Notes: generated by a model from the letters alone, not told the origin. A stretch of DNA of 64,000 nucleotides from Sphingobacterium lactis (GCF_011046555.1 NZ_CP049246.1:1240001-1304000), one strand, 5' to 3'. Numbered from the stretch's first letter, positions 16,776-25,736 are shown. Numbers and translations are program-made.

Positions 16776-17648
16776 TTAATTTACGTAAATAATATTTGCC
16801 ACCTTGCGTTGACCTTCGTGGTCGAATTTTTTATTGTCCGACGGATAGTTTACCACGCCATTTGCTGTTGCGCCTTTGATAAAAAGCGTACTGCTGCCAC
16901 CACCGTCCAGATTCATCGCGTCCTGGGCACCTAGCCACTTAAATACCTTGGCCAGTTCGGGTAGGCTCATGCCATTCGCCTGGTTACTGCGGCCGTCAAC
17001 CACCAAGAAAATCAGTTTTCCTTTTTTTGTAAGCGCAACTGCCGTACGCGGGTGGCGGTTGTCGTTAAAGGGATTATTCTTAAGGAGGACATACGTATCG
17101 CTTTCCAACAATAGCGGACCTGCCACCATAACCGAATGCGCCGTTGATTCTTCAACAGTTACCTTGTTCGTTTGTTCGATGAAGATTCCTTTTTTGGAGA
17201 TGCTGAAGACCGCATTTGCTCGATCACTTGGTTTTCCTTCCTTCGATGTGTTGATCTGCTGTCCATTTACTTTGAGGTAATCGACGGATCCTCCATTTTT
17301 CATGTCAAAAAATGATGCATTGATGGCTACTAAGGCATTATGTTCGGCAGCAAATGCTGCGGTAGGTTTCAGCGTGGTTGCTTCGGCGGCAATATGAATG
17401 TTCTTGCGGTATTTTTTGAGGTCTATTTCCACCCAATTGATTTCTTGGGTGCTGTTGAAAAGGTTATCAAAATGCCCCTGGTGCCAGGTGATTCCCTTTT
17501 TGATTTCCTTGCTGTTCCATTTTTTCTGTACAATATGGAGAGAATCCTGATCTTGCGCAGCAAGCAGGTGAGGGGTCAGGCATAGGATGAAAGCGACCAG
17601 CTGAAGGAGCTGTTTTACGTTCCGATGGAGCATGTTTTGATGGTACAT
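16776..17648 (-). CDS. Phosphodiester glycosidase-family (NAGPA domain) secreted protein
   Basis: A 290-residue protein with an N-terminal hydrophobic signal (LLQLVAFILCLTPHLLAAQ). The domain shows ALVAINASFFDMKNGGSVDY, PRTAVALTKKGKLIFLVVDG and the C-terminal AMNLDGGGSSTLFIKG, the hallmarks of the NAGPA domain found in the enzyme that uncovers mannose-6-phosphate and in bacterial exopolysaccharide proteins. It probably cleaves a sugar-phosphodiester bond, but the substrate is unknown. The first ATG (17648) or the ATG five codons later are both possible starts. It is 17 bp upstream of the GDPD gene in the same orientation. Confidence 0.85.
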   Translation of the reverse strand: MYHQNMLHRNVKQLLQLVAFILCLTPHLLAAQDQDSLHIVQKKWNSKEIKKGITWHQGHFDNLFNSTQEINWVEIDLKKYRKNIHIAAEATTLKPTAAFAAEHNALVAINASFFDMKNGGSVDYLKVNGQQINTSKEGKPSDRANAVFSISKKGIFIEQTNKVTVEESTAHSVMVAGPLLLESDTYVLLKNNPFNDNRHPRTAVALTKKGKLIFLVVDGRSNQANGMSLPELAKVFKWLGAQDAMNLDGGGSSTLFIKGATANGVVNYPSDNKKFDHEGQRKVANIIYVN

Positions 17649-17688
17649 GCTCCGAATTTACCCATTTAATATTAACAAATTATTAAAG

Positions 17689-18357
17689 TTACCTTTCGCC
17701 GTTCCATTCGCCATAAAATTGTTGCAGAAAGGATTCCATGAATTGATGTCTCCCTGCAGCTATATTTTTTGCCGCTTTGGTGTTCATCTTATCCTTTAGC
17801 AACAGCAGCTTTTCATAGAAATGATTGATCGTCGGTGCGGTAGTTTGTTTATAGGCTTCCTTGCTCTGGTTTTCGATTACAGGAATCTCCGGGTTGTAGA
17901 TCTCCCGGTTCTTATACCCTCCATAATTGAATGCACGGGCTACACCATTGGCACCGATGGCATCCAGTCGGTCGGCATCCTGAACAACTTCTAGCTCTTT
18001 GGAATGAAAACCGACTTCACCCAGCGAGGCTTTATAGGACATATTAAGAATAATCTGTTGTACGTGTTCGATTACCGAAGGTTCAACCTGAAGCGAACTT
18101 AGGAATTCTCCAGCCACACGGGGACCTACGGTTTCATCCCCACCGTGGAATTTACTGTCCGCGATGTCATGCAACAGGGCGGTCAGCTCACAGACGAACG
18201 CATCTGCCTCTTCCTCTTGGAGAATGAGTTTGGTGTTGTTCCACACCCGTAAGATATGCCACCAATCATGGCCGGATTCGGCGTCTTTCAGTTTCTCGGC
18301 CACAAAGGCAGCCGTCTTCTCGATGATATCGTTCTGCTTATCTGTCTTTGGAGCCAT
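17689..18357 (-). CDS. HD-domain phosphohydrolase
   Basis: A 222-residue cytoplasmic protein. The HD metal-binding residues lie in DAESGHDWWHILRVW (His), LTALLHDIADSKF (His-Asp) and VVQDADRLDAIGANGVARAF (Asp). It resembles the YedJ/YpgQ group of HD hydrolases, some of which act on nucleotides. The start overlaps the 3' end of the THUMP methyltransferase gene by 20 bases, so translation is coupled, and the NAGPA gene follows 40 bp later. Confidence 0.88.
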   Translation of the reverse strand: MAPKTDKQNDIIEKTAAFVAEKLKDAESGHDWWHILRVWNNTKLILQEEEADAFVCELTALLHDIADSKFHGGDETVGPRVAGEFLSSLQVEPSVIEHVQQIILNMSYKASLGEVGFHSKELEVVQDADRLDAIGANGVARAFNYGGYKNREIYNPEIPVIENQSKEAYKQTTAPTINHFYEKLLLLKDKMNTKAAKNIAAGRHQFMESFLQQFYGEWNGER

Positions 18358-19501
18358 CGTATAGTTCGTACTGCAATAATCGACAATCTAGTTTTCCATT
18401 GAAGAATTCAAATCGGCGAGAAGCCTTCAGTCCGATTTTTTTGGCCAATTCAGGATTCCCGGTGAACACATAACCACGGTAGCCCTTGCAGCTCTTTTTC
18501 ATAAAATCACCGATACGTGCGTAGGTAAGTTCCAGTTTGCTGTGCACGCCCAAGCGTTCTCCATATTCTGGGTTGAACATGATCACACCATCTCCTTCCG
18601 GAATGGTGGTGTCTGCGAAATCACATACCTCAAATTCAATTAAGTGTTCCACGCCTGCAGTCTGTGCATTCATGCGGGCGATTTCCACAGCCTCCGAAGA
18701 GATATCCGATGCAATGATATGTGGTAGGTTGCTCTTGTCGGTGATATCCTTCAATTGGCGGCGTTGCTCGAAGAATACCTCCTCGTCATACCCAATGAAA
18801 TGCATAAAAGAGTAGTTCATGCGCTGCAAGCCTGGTTTACGGTGCTGTGCCATCAGGGCAGCTTCGATCGCTAAGGTTCCGGAACCACACATTGGGTTTA
18901 CGAAAGGTGTTTTCCCATCCCATTTTGTCGCTAGGATCGTGGCCGTCGCCAGAGCCTCCAGCATCGGGGCTTTCCCCGGATGTTTCCGGTAGCCATGTTT
19001 TGCTAAGGTCTCACCCGATGTATCCAAGAAGATCTCCGCACGATCATCTATCCAATGTAAATGGATCACCGCACGGTTCAGGTCCGGACCCGAATTCGGA
19101 CGCATGCCTTTTTTCTCCTTGATGCGGTCCACAATGGCATCCTTCACCTTCACGTTCGCAAAAAGTGGCGTCGTAATGGTTTCGTTGTGCACATTGGATG
19201 TTACGGAAAAATAACCGTCAAATGGAAGGAGATCCTCCCAAGCGATGGTCACCAATTGCTTGTAAAGATCGGTTGCATTATTCGCTCTAAAGGATTTTAA
19301 TTCATAGAGAACCTGGCTTGCTGTACGCAGGTTCAGGTTCAATTTGATGCATTCATTTACAGAGGCATACAGCTCCACACCGGTGTTGAATGTCCTTTTG
19401 ATCTCGTATCCTAATTCCGTAATCTCCTGCTCCAGGAAAGGCGATAACCTCCTGTTGCACGTCACGATTACTTTGCTCTTTTTGTTGAAAACTTCTGCCA
19501 T
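18338..19501 (-). CDS. THUMP-domain class I SAM-dependent rRNA methyltransferase (RlmL/YpsC-like)
   Basis: 387 residues. An N-terminal ferredoxin-like/THUMP RNA-binding region (about 1-165) precedes a UPF0020/RlmL-type methyltransferase domain. The SAM-binding loop is NPMCGSGTLAIEAALMA, and HIIASDISSEAVEIARMNAQ follows. The catalytic NPPY motif of N-methyltransferases reads NPEYGERLG here; the Glu substitution is, from memory, common in Bacteroidota members. It is the first gene of the operon that runs on through the HD and phosphodiesterase genes. TAACTTTG at 19516-19509 gives a consensus -7 box eight bases before the ATG. Confidence 0.88.
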   Translation of the reverse strand: MAEVFNKKSKVIVTCNRRLSPFLEQEITELGYEIKRTFNTGVELYASVNECIKLNLNLRTASQVLYELKSFRANNATDLYKQLVTIAWEDLLPFDGYFSVTSNVHNETITTPLFANVKVKDAIVDRIKEKKGMRPNSGPDLNRAVIHLHWIDDRAEIFLDTSGETLAKHGYRKHPGKAPMLEALATATILATKWDGKTPFVNPMCGSGTLAIEAALMAQHRKPGLQRMNYSFMHFIGYDEEVFFEQRRQLKDITDKSNLPHIIASDISSEAVEIARMNAQTAGVEHLIEFEVCDFADTTIPEGDGVIMFNPEYGERLGVHSKLELTYARIGDFMKKSCKGYRGYVFTGNPELAKKIGLKASRRFEFFNGKLDCRLLQYELYDGSKDR

Positions 19502-19508
19502 ATTTGTG

Positions 19509-19516
19509 CAAAGTTA
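19509..19516 (-). promoter_or_regulatory. -7 promoter box for the THUMP methyltransferase operon (TAACTTTG)
   Basis: Minus-strand TAACTTTG matches TAnnTTTG exactly and ends eight bases before the start codon at 19501. The predicted mRNA leader is therefore only a few bases long or absent. Confidence 0.55.
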
Positions 19517-19568
19517 CTCAATCCCTTCGCAAAAAAATGCTTAATTTTACGGTTTTAATTGACACGTT

Positions 19569-19943
19569 ATGGAAATAAGAGGAAAAGTACATGAAATAGG
19601 GGCAACTCAACAAGTGACGGAATCTTTCAAGAAGAGAGATCTTATTGTTGCCTATGCTGAGAACCCACAATTTGTAGAGTATATTCGTTTTGAAGCGACA
19701 CAAGATCGCGTGAACATATTTGATAACCTGAATGTAGGTGATGAGGTTGAGGTTTCCTTTAACCTTCGCGGACGTCCTTGGACAAACAAAGAAGGTGTAA
19801 CGTCCTATTTCAACTCATTGGTTGCATGGAGAGTTACTAAAATGGCAAACACTGCGCAGGCAGCTCCGGCTCCTGGTTATGCAGATATGCCACCGGTAGA
19901 CATTTCATCTTCTGGTGCAGATGATGACGATTTGCCATTCTAG
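19569..19943 (+). CDS. DUF3127 protein with SSB-like acidic C-terminal tail
   Basis: A 124-residue protein. The DUF3127 domain fills residues 1-90 (MEIRGKVHEIGATQQVTESF, then VNIFDNLNVGDEVEVSFNLR, then a GRPW...TSYFNSLVAWRV segment). The pattern of short beta strands with aromatic residues suggests an OB-fold. A low-complexity linker rich in Ala, Pro and Ser (about 95-117) leads to the very end, SSGADDDDLPF. That tail is almost the same as the conserved C-terminal tip of single-stranded-DNA-binding protein (DDDIPF in E. coli), which recruits repair and replication proteins. A role in ssDNA metabolism is inferred from this architecture. It is monocistronic with its own terminator. Confidence 0.88.
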   Translation: MEIRGKVHEIGATQQVTESFKKRDLIVAYAENPQFVEYIRFEATQDRVNIFDNLNVGDEVEVSFNLRGRPWTNKEGVTSYFNSLVAWRVTKMANTAQAAPAPGYADMPPVDISSSGADDDDLPF

Positions 19944-19965
19944 AAAATAAAAGCATTGACTATAT

Positions 19966-19998
19966 AAAGGCTTCCACGAGTGGAAGCCTTTGTTTTTT
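19966..19998. terminator. Terminator after the DUF3127 gene
   Basis: AAAGGCTTCCA-CGAG-TGGAAGCCTTT followed by GTTTTTT: an 11-bp perfect stem with a 4-base loop. It lies between DUF3127 (+) and the convergent GDYXXLXY gene (-) and probably serves both. Confidence 0.92.
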
Positions 19999-20040
19999 AT
20001 ATCGGGAACGCAATGGTTTCAAAGATGCTGACCTGGAATC

Positions 20041-20529
20041 CTATTTCAATTCCTTTAAATCTTTGTCGTAAAGACCGACGAGCAGGCTGTTTCCTTGGTC
20101 ATCAACACGAATGGCGCTGTATTTGGCTGCTTCATAGCGTTCGCCGGTACCTTCTTCAAAGAAAAAGGATTCTGCACCAATGTTGATCCGCCAGTTCTGC
20201 GGACGGCTATAGTTGATCAGGTATTCACCACGATGCAACGGCGTAGTTTCTTTCTGAAAACGGATGCGTTTTCCAACCTGATTTTTATCCAATTCAACAA
20301 CCATAAATCCACGTCTTGGCAGGTCATCCAAAGGTAGCTGTTGACCAACGGTATAATCCAACCGCATGTAATCCCCCTGCATCAGGGATCGGGGATCTAC
20401 AGGTGCGATTTCCAGGAATACCAGTTTTCCTTGATGGAGCAATTTCTCTTTCTGGACGATACTGTAGTTGAAATAGCCCAATAATGCAATCAAATTGATT
20501 ACGATGAAGATGATGCTAAGCTTTTTCAT
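20041..20529 (-). CDS. GDYXXLXY-domain membrane-anchored protein
   Basis: A 162-residue protein with an N-terminal membrane helix (KLSIIFIVINLIALLGYFNY) and the domain's name-giving motif in MQGDYMRLDYTVGQQ. PVDPRSLMQGDY (dominated by PRD/GDY residues) and GEYLINYSRPQNWRINIGAE are also typical. The bulk should face the periplasm. These proteins occur next to DUF2157 and DUF4401 genes, as here, where it is the third gene with a 14-base overlap with the DUF4401 gene. The function of the set is unknown. Confidence 0.88.
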   Translation of the reverse strand: MKKLSIIFIVINLIALLGYFNYSIVQKEKLLHQGKLVFLEIAPVDPRSLMQGDYMRLDYTVGQQLPLDDLPRRGFMVVELDKNQVGKRIRFQKETTPLHRGEYLINYSRPQNWRINIGAESFFFEEGTGERYEAAKYSAIRVDDQGNSLLVGLYDKDLKELK

Positions 20530-21592
20530 GTGTTCTCGGTTTTTTGAAGATTATAAAATAAAGCAGAAGAAAGAATACCCCGGATACCATCATGGCTATA
20601 GACTTATGCAACAGTGAAATGTTGAGGTCATAATAAAACATACCTACGAAATACAGTATTGCGGCAATGGAAAGAGCAATGCCAGTCTTGTAATTTACTT
20701 TGAAGCTCAATAAGAGCAGCAGGATGGAGCCGGAAATGGCAGGATACATCGCTGTAAGCCCTAAACAGATGGTCACGGCCGTGAAAATGAAAATCTTCTT
20801 GCCTGTTTCATCACAGTTGAACCTGTTCAAAAGGCAATTGATCACCCACATGGTCATGATGATCAAGAATCCTGAACTCACCAGGTTCCATTGCCACTCG
20901 ATTTCAAAACCATCTGTTTTGCTCACAAGGTATAGGTAATATAGAATCCCGAAGAGCAGTCCGGTCCGCATGGCCAGGTATCGTTTGTTCTTCATCGACG
21001 GCATACTCATCAACCGGGGTTCATTCCAGGTGAGCAGAAGAAATAGAAATGTCCAGATGATGAGTAATATATGGGATAGCGCTGGAATGTCCAGTTCGAA
21101 AATTAGGATGGCTGGACTACCGGCGCATACTAGGATTGCAATAAACGTGAGGATGTAACTTTTACTGATCAGCAAGGTAACTATGCCTAAGGCAAAGAAG
21201 ACGCATGTGATTTCCATCGTAGAAATTCCCGGTAGGGGCTCTAAGCCCATGGCCAAGAGCAGATAGGAAAGGGCATACATGGATACGGAAACAGCATCCA
21301 GAATGACCTTGTCATATTTTTTGTTGATCAGGATGGCCGCGGAGAAGAATACCAGGGCAAGAATGAGGAGTAAAGGGACAGTCTGATCGAGCCGTGCAAT
21401 ATAAAGGGATCCCACAAATAGCGCACTCGCAAGAATACCTCCGATGATGGAAATCACCTTGACGGTTAACGAATGGCTGTTTCGATCCTGACTATATGCG
21501 GTTTCAAGACCCAATCGGTCGACTTCCAACCGATGTCCGATTGATGATTCCACCGTGGAAATTACCCGATCTATATGTTGGTTATCGTTCAT
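20516..21592 (-). CDS. DUF4401 multi-pass membrane protein
   Basis: A 358-residue membrane protein. After a polar N-terminus of about 45 residues come about ten hydrophobic helices (first VISIIGGILASALFVGSLYI). It matches the DUF4401 type by size and by its place between a DUF2157 and a GDYXXLXY gene. It overlaps both neighbours (11 and 14 bases), so the three proteins are translationally coupled and probably form a complex. No function is known. Confidence 0.82.
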   Translation of the reverse strand: MNDNQHIDRVISTVESSIGHRLEVDRLGLETAYSQDRNSHSLTVKVISIIGGILASALFVGSLYIARLDQTVPLLLILALVFFSAAILINKKYDKVILDAVSVSMYALSYLLLAMGLEPLPGISTMEITCVFFALGIVTLLISKSYILTFIAILVCAGSPAILIFELDIPALSHILLIIWTFLFLLLTWNEPRLMSMPSMKNKRYLAMRTGLLFGILYYLYLVSKTDGFEIEWQWNLVSSGFLIIMTMWVINCLLNRFNCDETGKKIFIFTAVTICLGLTAMYPAISGSILLLLLSFKVNYKTGIALSIAAILYFVGMFYYDLNISLLHKSIAMMVSGVFFLLLYFIIFKKPRTHEKA

Positions 21593-22535
21593 TTTGCACC
21601 CTCCTTTGCATTTTTAAGATATTCCATACGATAAAGCTCACTGAGGTGATGATAAAAGCGCTGATAAACAACACCATTCCGGTGCTGTCAGAAATTTTGA
21701 TCAATACGCCAGATAGGATGATGACACAACTGAATGGTATCAGGCCGAGGTAAAAGGCGCTTTTCTTACGGATGCCGTAACGTATCCCCAAGGCATAAAA
21801 TAGGGCGGTGGCAGCTAAGATCATAGGGGCGTCCAAATTTCTAGCTTCCAGAATCCAAAATAAATTGGCGTAGATGGACCAAATGGCAGCAGCCAGCCCC
21901 AATAGATTGGTGAAATAGGTTGGGATAGATCTGCCCTGTTGTTCTTTTAGCCAAACGGATAGCGCTAAAATTGCCGCATTGAGCACAAAGATACCAGATG
22001 CGACGTAGATGAAGTCCATGTGCTGCGCGACCTGTTCGTAAAACAGAAAGATTGTCAGGTTGACCAGGCCAATGTAACACAGCCATAGGGGTGGAAAATT
22101 GGCAACTAAGACCCAAAGGGTGATAAAAATTGTCCAGGCCAGGAAAAAATCATACGCATCCGCCCCGGTTTGATATACCTGTCCAAATACGGCGAATAGC
22201 ACCCCGACCAACAGGGATGCTGCCGTGAGGATGATCTGCTTATAGAGCGGATCTATTCGGAGAACAAGCATCAGGATAATGCACCCAATGACAAGGCCTT
22301 GCACGATGCCCAATTTTATGAGCTTGTCGAGGTCCGCCCAATTGTAGGCAAAGAAGAAAACAATTCCCGCGGCCATAAAGCCGATGGCGAGTGTAATCAA
22401 TGTGATCCGTATAAAGGACGCCCACGCGTCCTGATTCGGATAGATATGTTTTTCAAGCGACGTCTGGATATCTTTCCTGTCCATATCGCTATGGAAGGAG
22501 AGGAGTTCGATGTCCTTGCGTTCTAAATCGTTCAT
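21582..22535 (-). CDS. DUF2157 membrane protein
   Basis: A 317-residue protein with about nine hydrophobic helices after a polar N-terminus (residues 1-40) that contains the DUF2157 start region. FMAAGIVFFFAYNWADLDKL is the characteristic 'GiilFfAyNW' segment of the family. It is the first gene of the DUF2157/DUF4401/GDYXXLXY operon. The upstream bases on the minus strand (ATTAATTTGAC) give only an imperfect -7 box. Confidence 0.88.
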   Translation of the reverse strand: MNDLERKDIELLSFHSDMDRKDIQTSLEKHIYPNQDAWASFIRITLITLAIGFMAAGIVFFFAYNWADLDKLIKLGIVQGLVIGCIILMLVLRIDPLYKQIILTAASLLVGVLFAVFGQVYQTGADAYDFFLAWTIFITLWVLVANFPPLWLCYIGLVNLTIFLFYEQVAQHMDFIYVASGIFVLNAAILALSVWLKEQQGRSIPTYFTNLLGLAAAIWSIYANLFWILEARNLDAPMILAATALFYALGIRYGIRKKSAFYLGLIPFSCVIILSGVLIKISDSTGMVLFISAFIITSVSFIVWNILKMQRRVQNER

Positions 22536-22575
22536 GATGTCAAATTAATAGGGAATTTAACGAAAAAATGAATTC

Positions 22576-22616
22576 GCGAAAAAACCCTACAGGCCCAGTC
22601 CTCGGGCACTGCAGGG
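22576..22616 (-). terminator. Terminator of the yiaA-like gene
   Basis: On the minus strand an imperfect stem (CCCT/AGGG, CAG/CTG, GCCC/GGGC with single mismatches; arms 22585-22616) is followed by TTTTTT. It lies 12 bp past the YiaA-like stop and before the DUF2157 start, which separates the two transcription units. Confidence 0.75.
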
Positions 22617-22627
22617 CAACCGCTAAG

Positions 22628-23095
22628 TTATAAGATTTCGTCCTTAAATAATTTTGCGTCGCGTGTATTTTTCTGCACAGCAATGGCAGCGAATACACTT
22701 AGTATGAACGATATGCCGTAAAATCCTTTTTCACTTAGCAATAGATCGGCATTCCATAGGCCGATGATCAGCAGGATGATGGCCGCGAGTGTAGCGAACC
22801 AGCTCAGGCCGTAATACAATTCCGTAACAGGAAGGCCCTCTACCTTATCACGTACACTTTTCTGTACGGAGATCACCGAAAACAGACCGAACAAGAGGAT
22901 AACAAAATAGTATCCCTTTTCATTCAGCTCCATGGTGGCATTCCACAGACCGATACAATAACCAACTACGCCAACGAGTAAGGCGATCCACGAGGCGCCC
23001 ACAAAAGCGGAAGTTGGTTTGAATGGTTTTTTGTTGTCATCAACAGGGTTGATGTGTGTTGTCAATTCTTCGATTTTTTTATTTAGCGGTTCCAT
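22628..23095 (-). CDS. yiaA: YiaA/YiaB-family inner membrane protein
   Basis: 155 residues with two repeats of the YiaAB two-helix unit. The first is [20 protein letters not shown], continuing with [20 protein letters not shown]. The second is [20 protein letters not shown], continuing with [20 protein letters not shown]. Each unit has the conserved GLWNA...EKGyy pattern, giving four transmembrane helices. The family is a stress-associated inner-membrane protein in enterobacteria without a defined function. Confidence 0.93.
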   Translation of the reverse strand: MEPLNKKIEELTTHINPVDDNKKPFKPTSAFVGASWIALLVGVVGYCIGLWNATMELNEKGYYFVILLFGLFSVISVQKSVRDKVEGLPVTELYYGLSWFATLAAIILLIIGLWNADLLLSEKGFYGISFILSVFAAIAVQKNTRDAKLFKDEIL

Positions 23096-23237
23096 AACTT
23101 TTTGTTTTTAATTTAAATACTGATTAAATACTGACTCAAATTTCCGATAGATTTTTTGCCCCATCAATCAAATAATCGATATAAACTGACGATATAATCT
23201 GTATATTTATACCAGTTCATGTCAAAATTTTAGTCGT

Positions 23238-24749
23238 ATGGATACACTGTCGACCTTAATAAATCTGCTTGATGATCAGGATAAAAGTGATTTCAAAACC
23301 TTTCTATCCCGTAAAAACACCCGTGCAGACGTAAAGAATATCAAATTGTTCGATTTGTTGAAAACTGACGATATCCATCATGCAAAAAAGTTATATGAAC
23401 CCGAACAATCTCCTGATGCCTACCATGCGCTACGGAAAAGGCTACAGGATAATCTGCTGCAATACCTGTCCCAGCGGAGCTTCGAGCGCAATAGCCACGA
23501 AAGTCTAGAGATCCTGCGTTATTTGGTGGTGTCTCGGTTTCTGTTGGAGAATGATATGGAAAAGATTGGCTTCCGGACCTTGGTACGGGCGGAGCGATTG
23601 GCCGAAGAGCACGAACAGTACAGCCTATTGAATGAGTTGCTCATGCTGCGCCTCCAATTTTCCCACATGGACCCCAACCTGGACTTAGAAAAACTGACGG
23701 AGCGGTTCAGGATCAATCAGAACCACCTGCAGCGCGAAGCGAAGCTCAATCTTGCCTACGCCTCCTTGCGAAAGGAGTTGAAGGCGATCCATCTGGAAGG
23801 TAAGGTGGTCAATCTGACCGACCTGATCGAACGTACCATCAGGCACTACCAGATCAATGTGCTAGATCTGATGAACTATAAATCACTCTATCAGATCCTC
23901 TACATTGCTAATGAGTACGCAGCTATCTATCAGAACTACAGTCTAATCGATAAATACCTGGAGCGGAGCCGGAAGTTCATCTCGACACGGCCGCTTGAAA
24001 AGACCAATCATGTCTTTTACCACCTGCATATTCTGTACTATCTGGCTAATTTCACCCTTCGGAATCGGGCGTTCGGCGAAAGCGTGGGCTATCTGGATCG
24101 GATGACTGCTGTTTTGGCAGACCATAAAGTCTACCTATCCCAGTTTTTTCTGCGGCAGCAAATGCTCTTTGCATTGGATTACCATTTTATGGGGTTGGCA
24201 GACCAAGCCTTGGTGGTCCTGGACCATGCTTTTGAGAAAATGCCGCGACAGGCGAAGGATGAGGATGTGGAAGATCTATTGCTGTGCAAAGTCATGTTCC
24301 TTGCGCAGCAGAATGATCCTGCAGCGCTCAAGGTGCTGGCCAAGCTGACACACAGTGACGCCTGGTACGAGAAGAAGTTGGGGATGCTCTGGACGATTCG
24401 GAAGACCCTGATGGAGGCCATGGTTCATGCCCAATTTGAGAACATGGAGCTTGCATCCTCCCGCTTGACAAGTTTTAAACGAAGGTATCGCGCTTATTTG
24501 TCGGAAATAAAGGAAACAAGAGTGCTGGATTTCGTGTCCTTATTAGAACGGTATTTCCAAAAGCCCAGTGTTTCGGAGGATCCCCGATTTCGAGAGTCGG
24601 TTTTGCGGATGCTGGAAGTTGCGGAAAATCAGGATATCTTTAACCTGAGCTTTATTGCCTGGGTGATTGCTAGATGGGATAGGAAAGGACAATATGCTGT
24701 TGTGCTGGAATTGGTGAACCGAGGAAAGGGTAGCGATTTAGATTCCTAA
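23238..24749 (+). CDS. Conserved helical protein of unknown function (503 aa)
   Basis: I do not recognise a named family. The protein is almost all alpha-helical and soluble, with no signal peptide, and has the alternating helical pattern of TPR-like solenoids across about residues 60-480 (NLLQYLSQRSFERNSHESLE, RFLLENDMEKIGFRTLVRAE, YHLHILYYLANFTLRNRAFG). The N-terminus (DTLSTLINLLDDQDKSDFKT) resembles a small helical cap. The gene stands alone, with 140 bp and 195 bp of non-coding DNA on its two sides. A scaffold or regulatory role would fit the fold, but nothing in the sequence shows it. Confidence 0.75.
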   Translation: MDTLSTLINLLDDQDKSDFKTFLSRKNTRADVKNIKLFDLLKTDDIHHAKKLYEPEQSPDAYHALRKRLQDNLLQYLSQRSFERNSHESLEILRYLVVSRFLLENDMEKIGFRTLVRAERLAEEHEQYSLLNELLMLRLQFSHMDPNLDLEKLTERFRINQNHLQREAKLNLAYASLRKELKAIHLEGKVVNLTDLIERTIRHYQINVLDLMNYKSLYQILYIANEYAAIYQNYSLIDKYLERSRKFISTRPLEKTNHVFYHLHILYYLANFTLRNRAFGESVGYLDRMTAVLADHKVYLSQFFLRQQMLFALDYHFMGLADQALVVLDHAFEKMPRQAKDEDVEDLLLCKVMFLAQQNDPAALKVLAKLTHSDAWYEKKLGMLWTIRKTLMEAMVHAQFENMELASSRLTSFKRRYRAYLSEIKETRVLDFVSLLERYFQKPSVSEDPRFRESVLRMLEVAENQDIFNLSFIAWVIARWDRKGQYAVVLELVNRGKGSDLDS

Positions 24750-24944
24750 AAGTTTTCAGAATTGGATGGTACATTCGGTCAACTTCTTTCATGATTGGAG
24801 AAAACCAGGAATTCGGTAGGGAAATTCACCGACAAAAATGCCGTAATGGCAGGTGGAAATCCGCCAATTACCTAATTAAGTGGTGGATACAATGCATTGG
24901 AATGAGAATTGGTGTATTTTTACAAATAATAATTAAATTAGAGA

Positions 24945-25730
24945 ATGGGTTGGGCAACGAAAAAAAGTAGGCCTTGGGAAATAAGGCAAACGATCTGGAC
25001 AATATTATCGATATTGATGTTCATTCCATTGCCTATTCACATCTATCCCTTGGTAATGATGTCGCAGGCCAGCAAGGCCAAGGTCCGTTCGTGGATGGGT
25101 ATTGCTTGGGTGATGTTGGGTATTGAATTGGCTTTGATGGTTTCCTTCTTTTATTTCTTTGGGGCATTGAGTCAGGCGATGTTGTTGACATTGGGCGGAT
25201 CCATGTTATCCTATGTGGTGGGGAATGCATTGTTGCTGAATCAGTTGAAGCCCTATTTGCGCCGCTTGGAATTGGGCGAAGTGCGGGAGCTGTATTGGAT
25301 TTCAACCATTGACTCACAAAAACGTCTGGAGATATCCGCACCTACAATCGATACGCCCCAATTTTTCGTCGAGCGCTTGCTGCACTGGCGTAAGGAAATT
25401 GATAATACACGAATCCATAAGGACATCGACAATATTTTGCGACTCTTCCAGCTGTTGGAGAAAAAAGATAAACGGGAGGCCGAGAAATTCTTGGTCCGCC
25501 ATTCCACCATCGTGAATGTGCTGATGCAATACGATGAGCTGGAAAATGCAAAGCTGAATAACCAGGTTACTTTCGACTCCAAGCGCAAATTGGAGGATGT
25601 TATCCGTCAGGCTGCTCAGGCTATCGAGCAGGAAGTAACCAATCAGTTTAAAATGGGCATGTTGGATGTTTCGGCAGAGACCGATGTATATATACAGACA
25701 CTAAAAAGTAGAAACCTCTTAAAAGATTAA
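24945..25730 (+). CDS. XpaC-like membrane protein paired with TelA
   Basis: 261 residues. Three hydrophobic helices lie in the N-terminal 95 residues (TIWTILSILMFIPLPIHIYP; WVMLGIELALMVSFFYFFGA; MLLTLGGSMLSYVVGNALLL). A helical cytoplasmic domain follows, with REAEKFLVRHSTIVNVLMQY, DELENAKL and a coiled C-terminal stretch. That domain resembles the XpaC ('5-bromo-4-chloroindolyl phosphate hydrolysis') domain, which likewise contains a 'kFl.yylpt..kll..Y.eLe' pattern. XpaC and TelA genes are adjacent in Bacillus, and here the TelA gene starts 6 bp downstream. The assignment rests on pattern and context. Confidence 0.65.
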   Translation: MGWATKKSRPWEIRQTIWTILSILMFIPLPIHIYPLVMMSQASKAKVRSWMGIAWVMLGIELALMVSFFYFFGALSQAMLLTLGGSMLSYVVGNALLLNQLKPYLRRLELGEVRELYWISTIDSQKRLEISAPTIDTPQFFVERLLHWRKEIDNTRIHKDIDNILRLFQLLEKKDKREAEKFLVRHSTIVNVLMQYDELENAKLNNQVTFDSKRKLEDVIRQAAQAIEQEVTNQFKMGMLDVSAETDVYIQTLKSRNLLKD

Positions 25731-25736
25731 GATATT

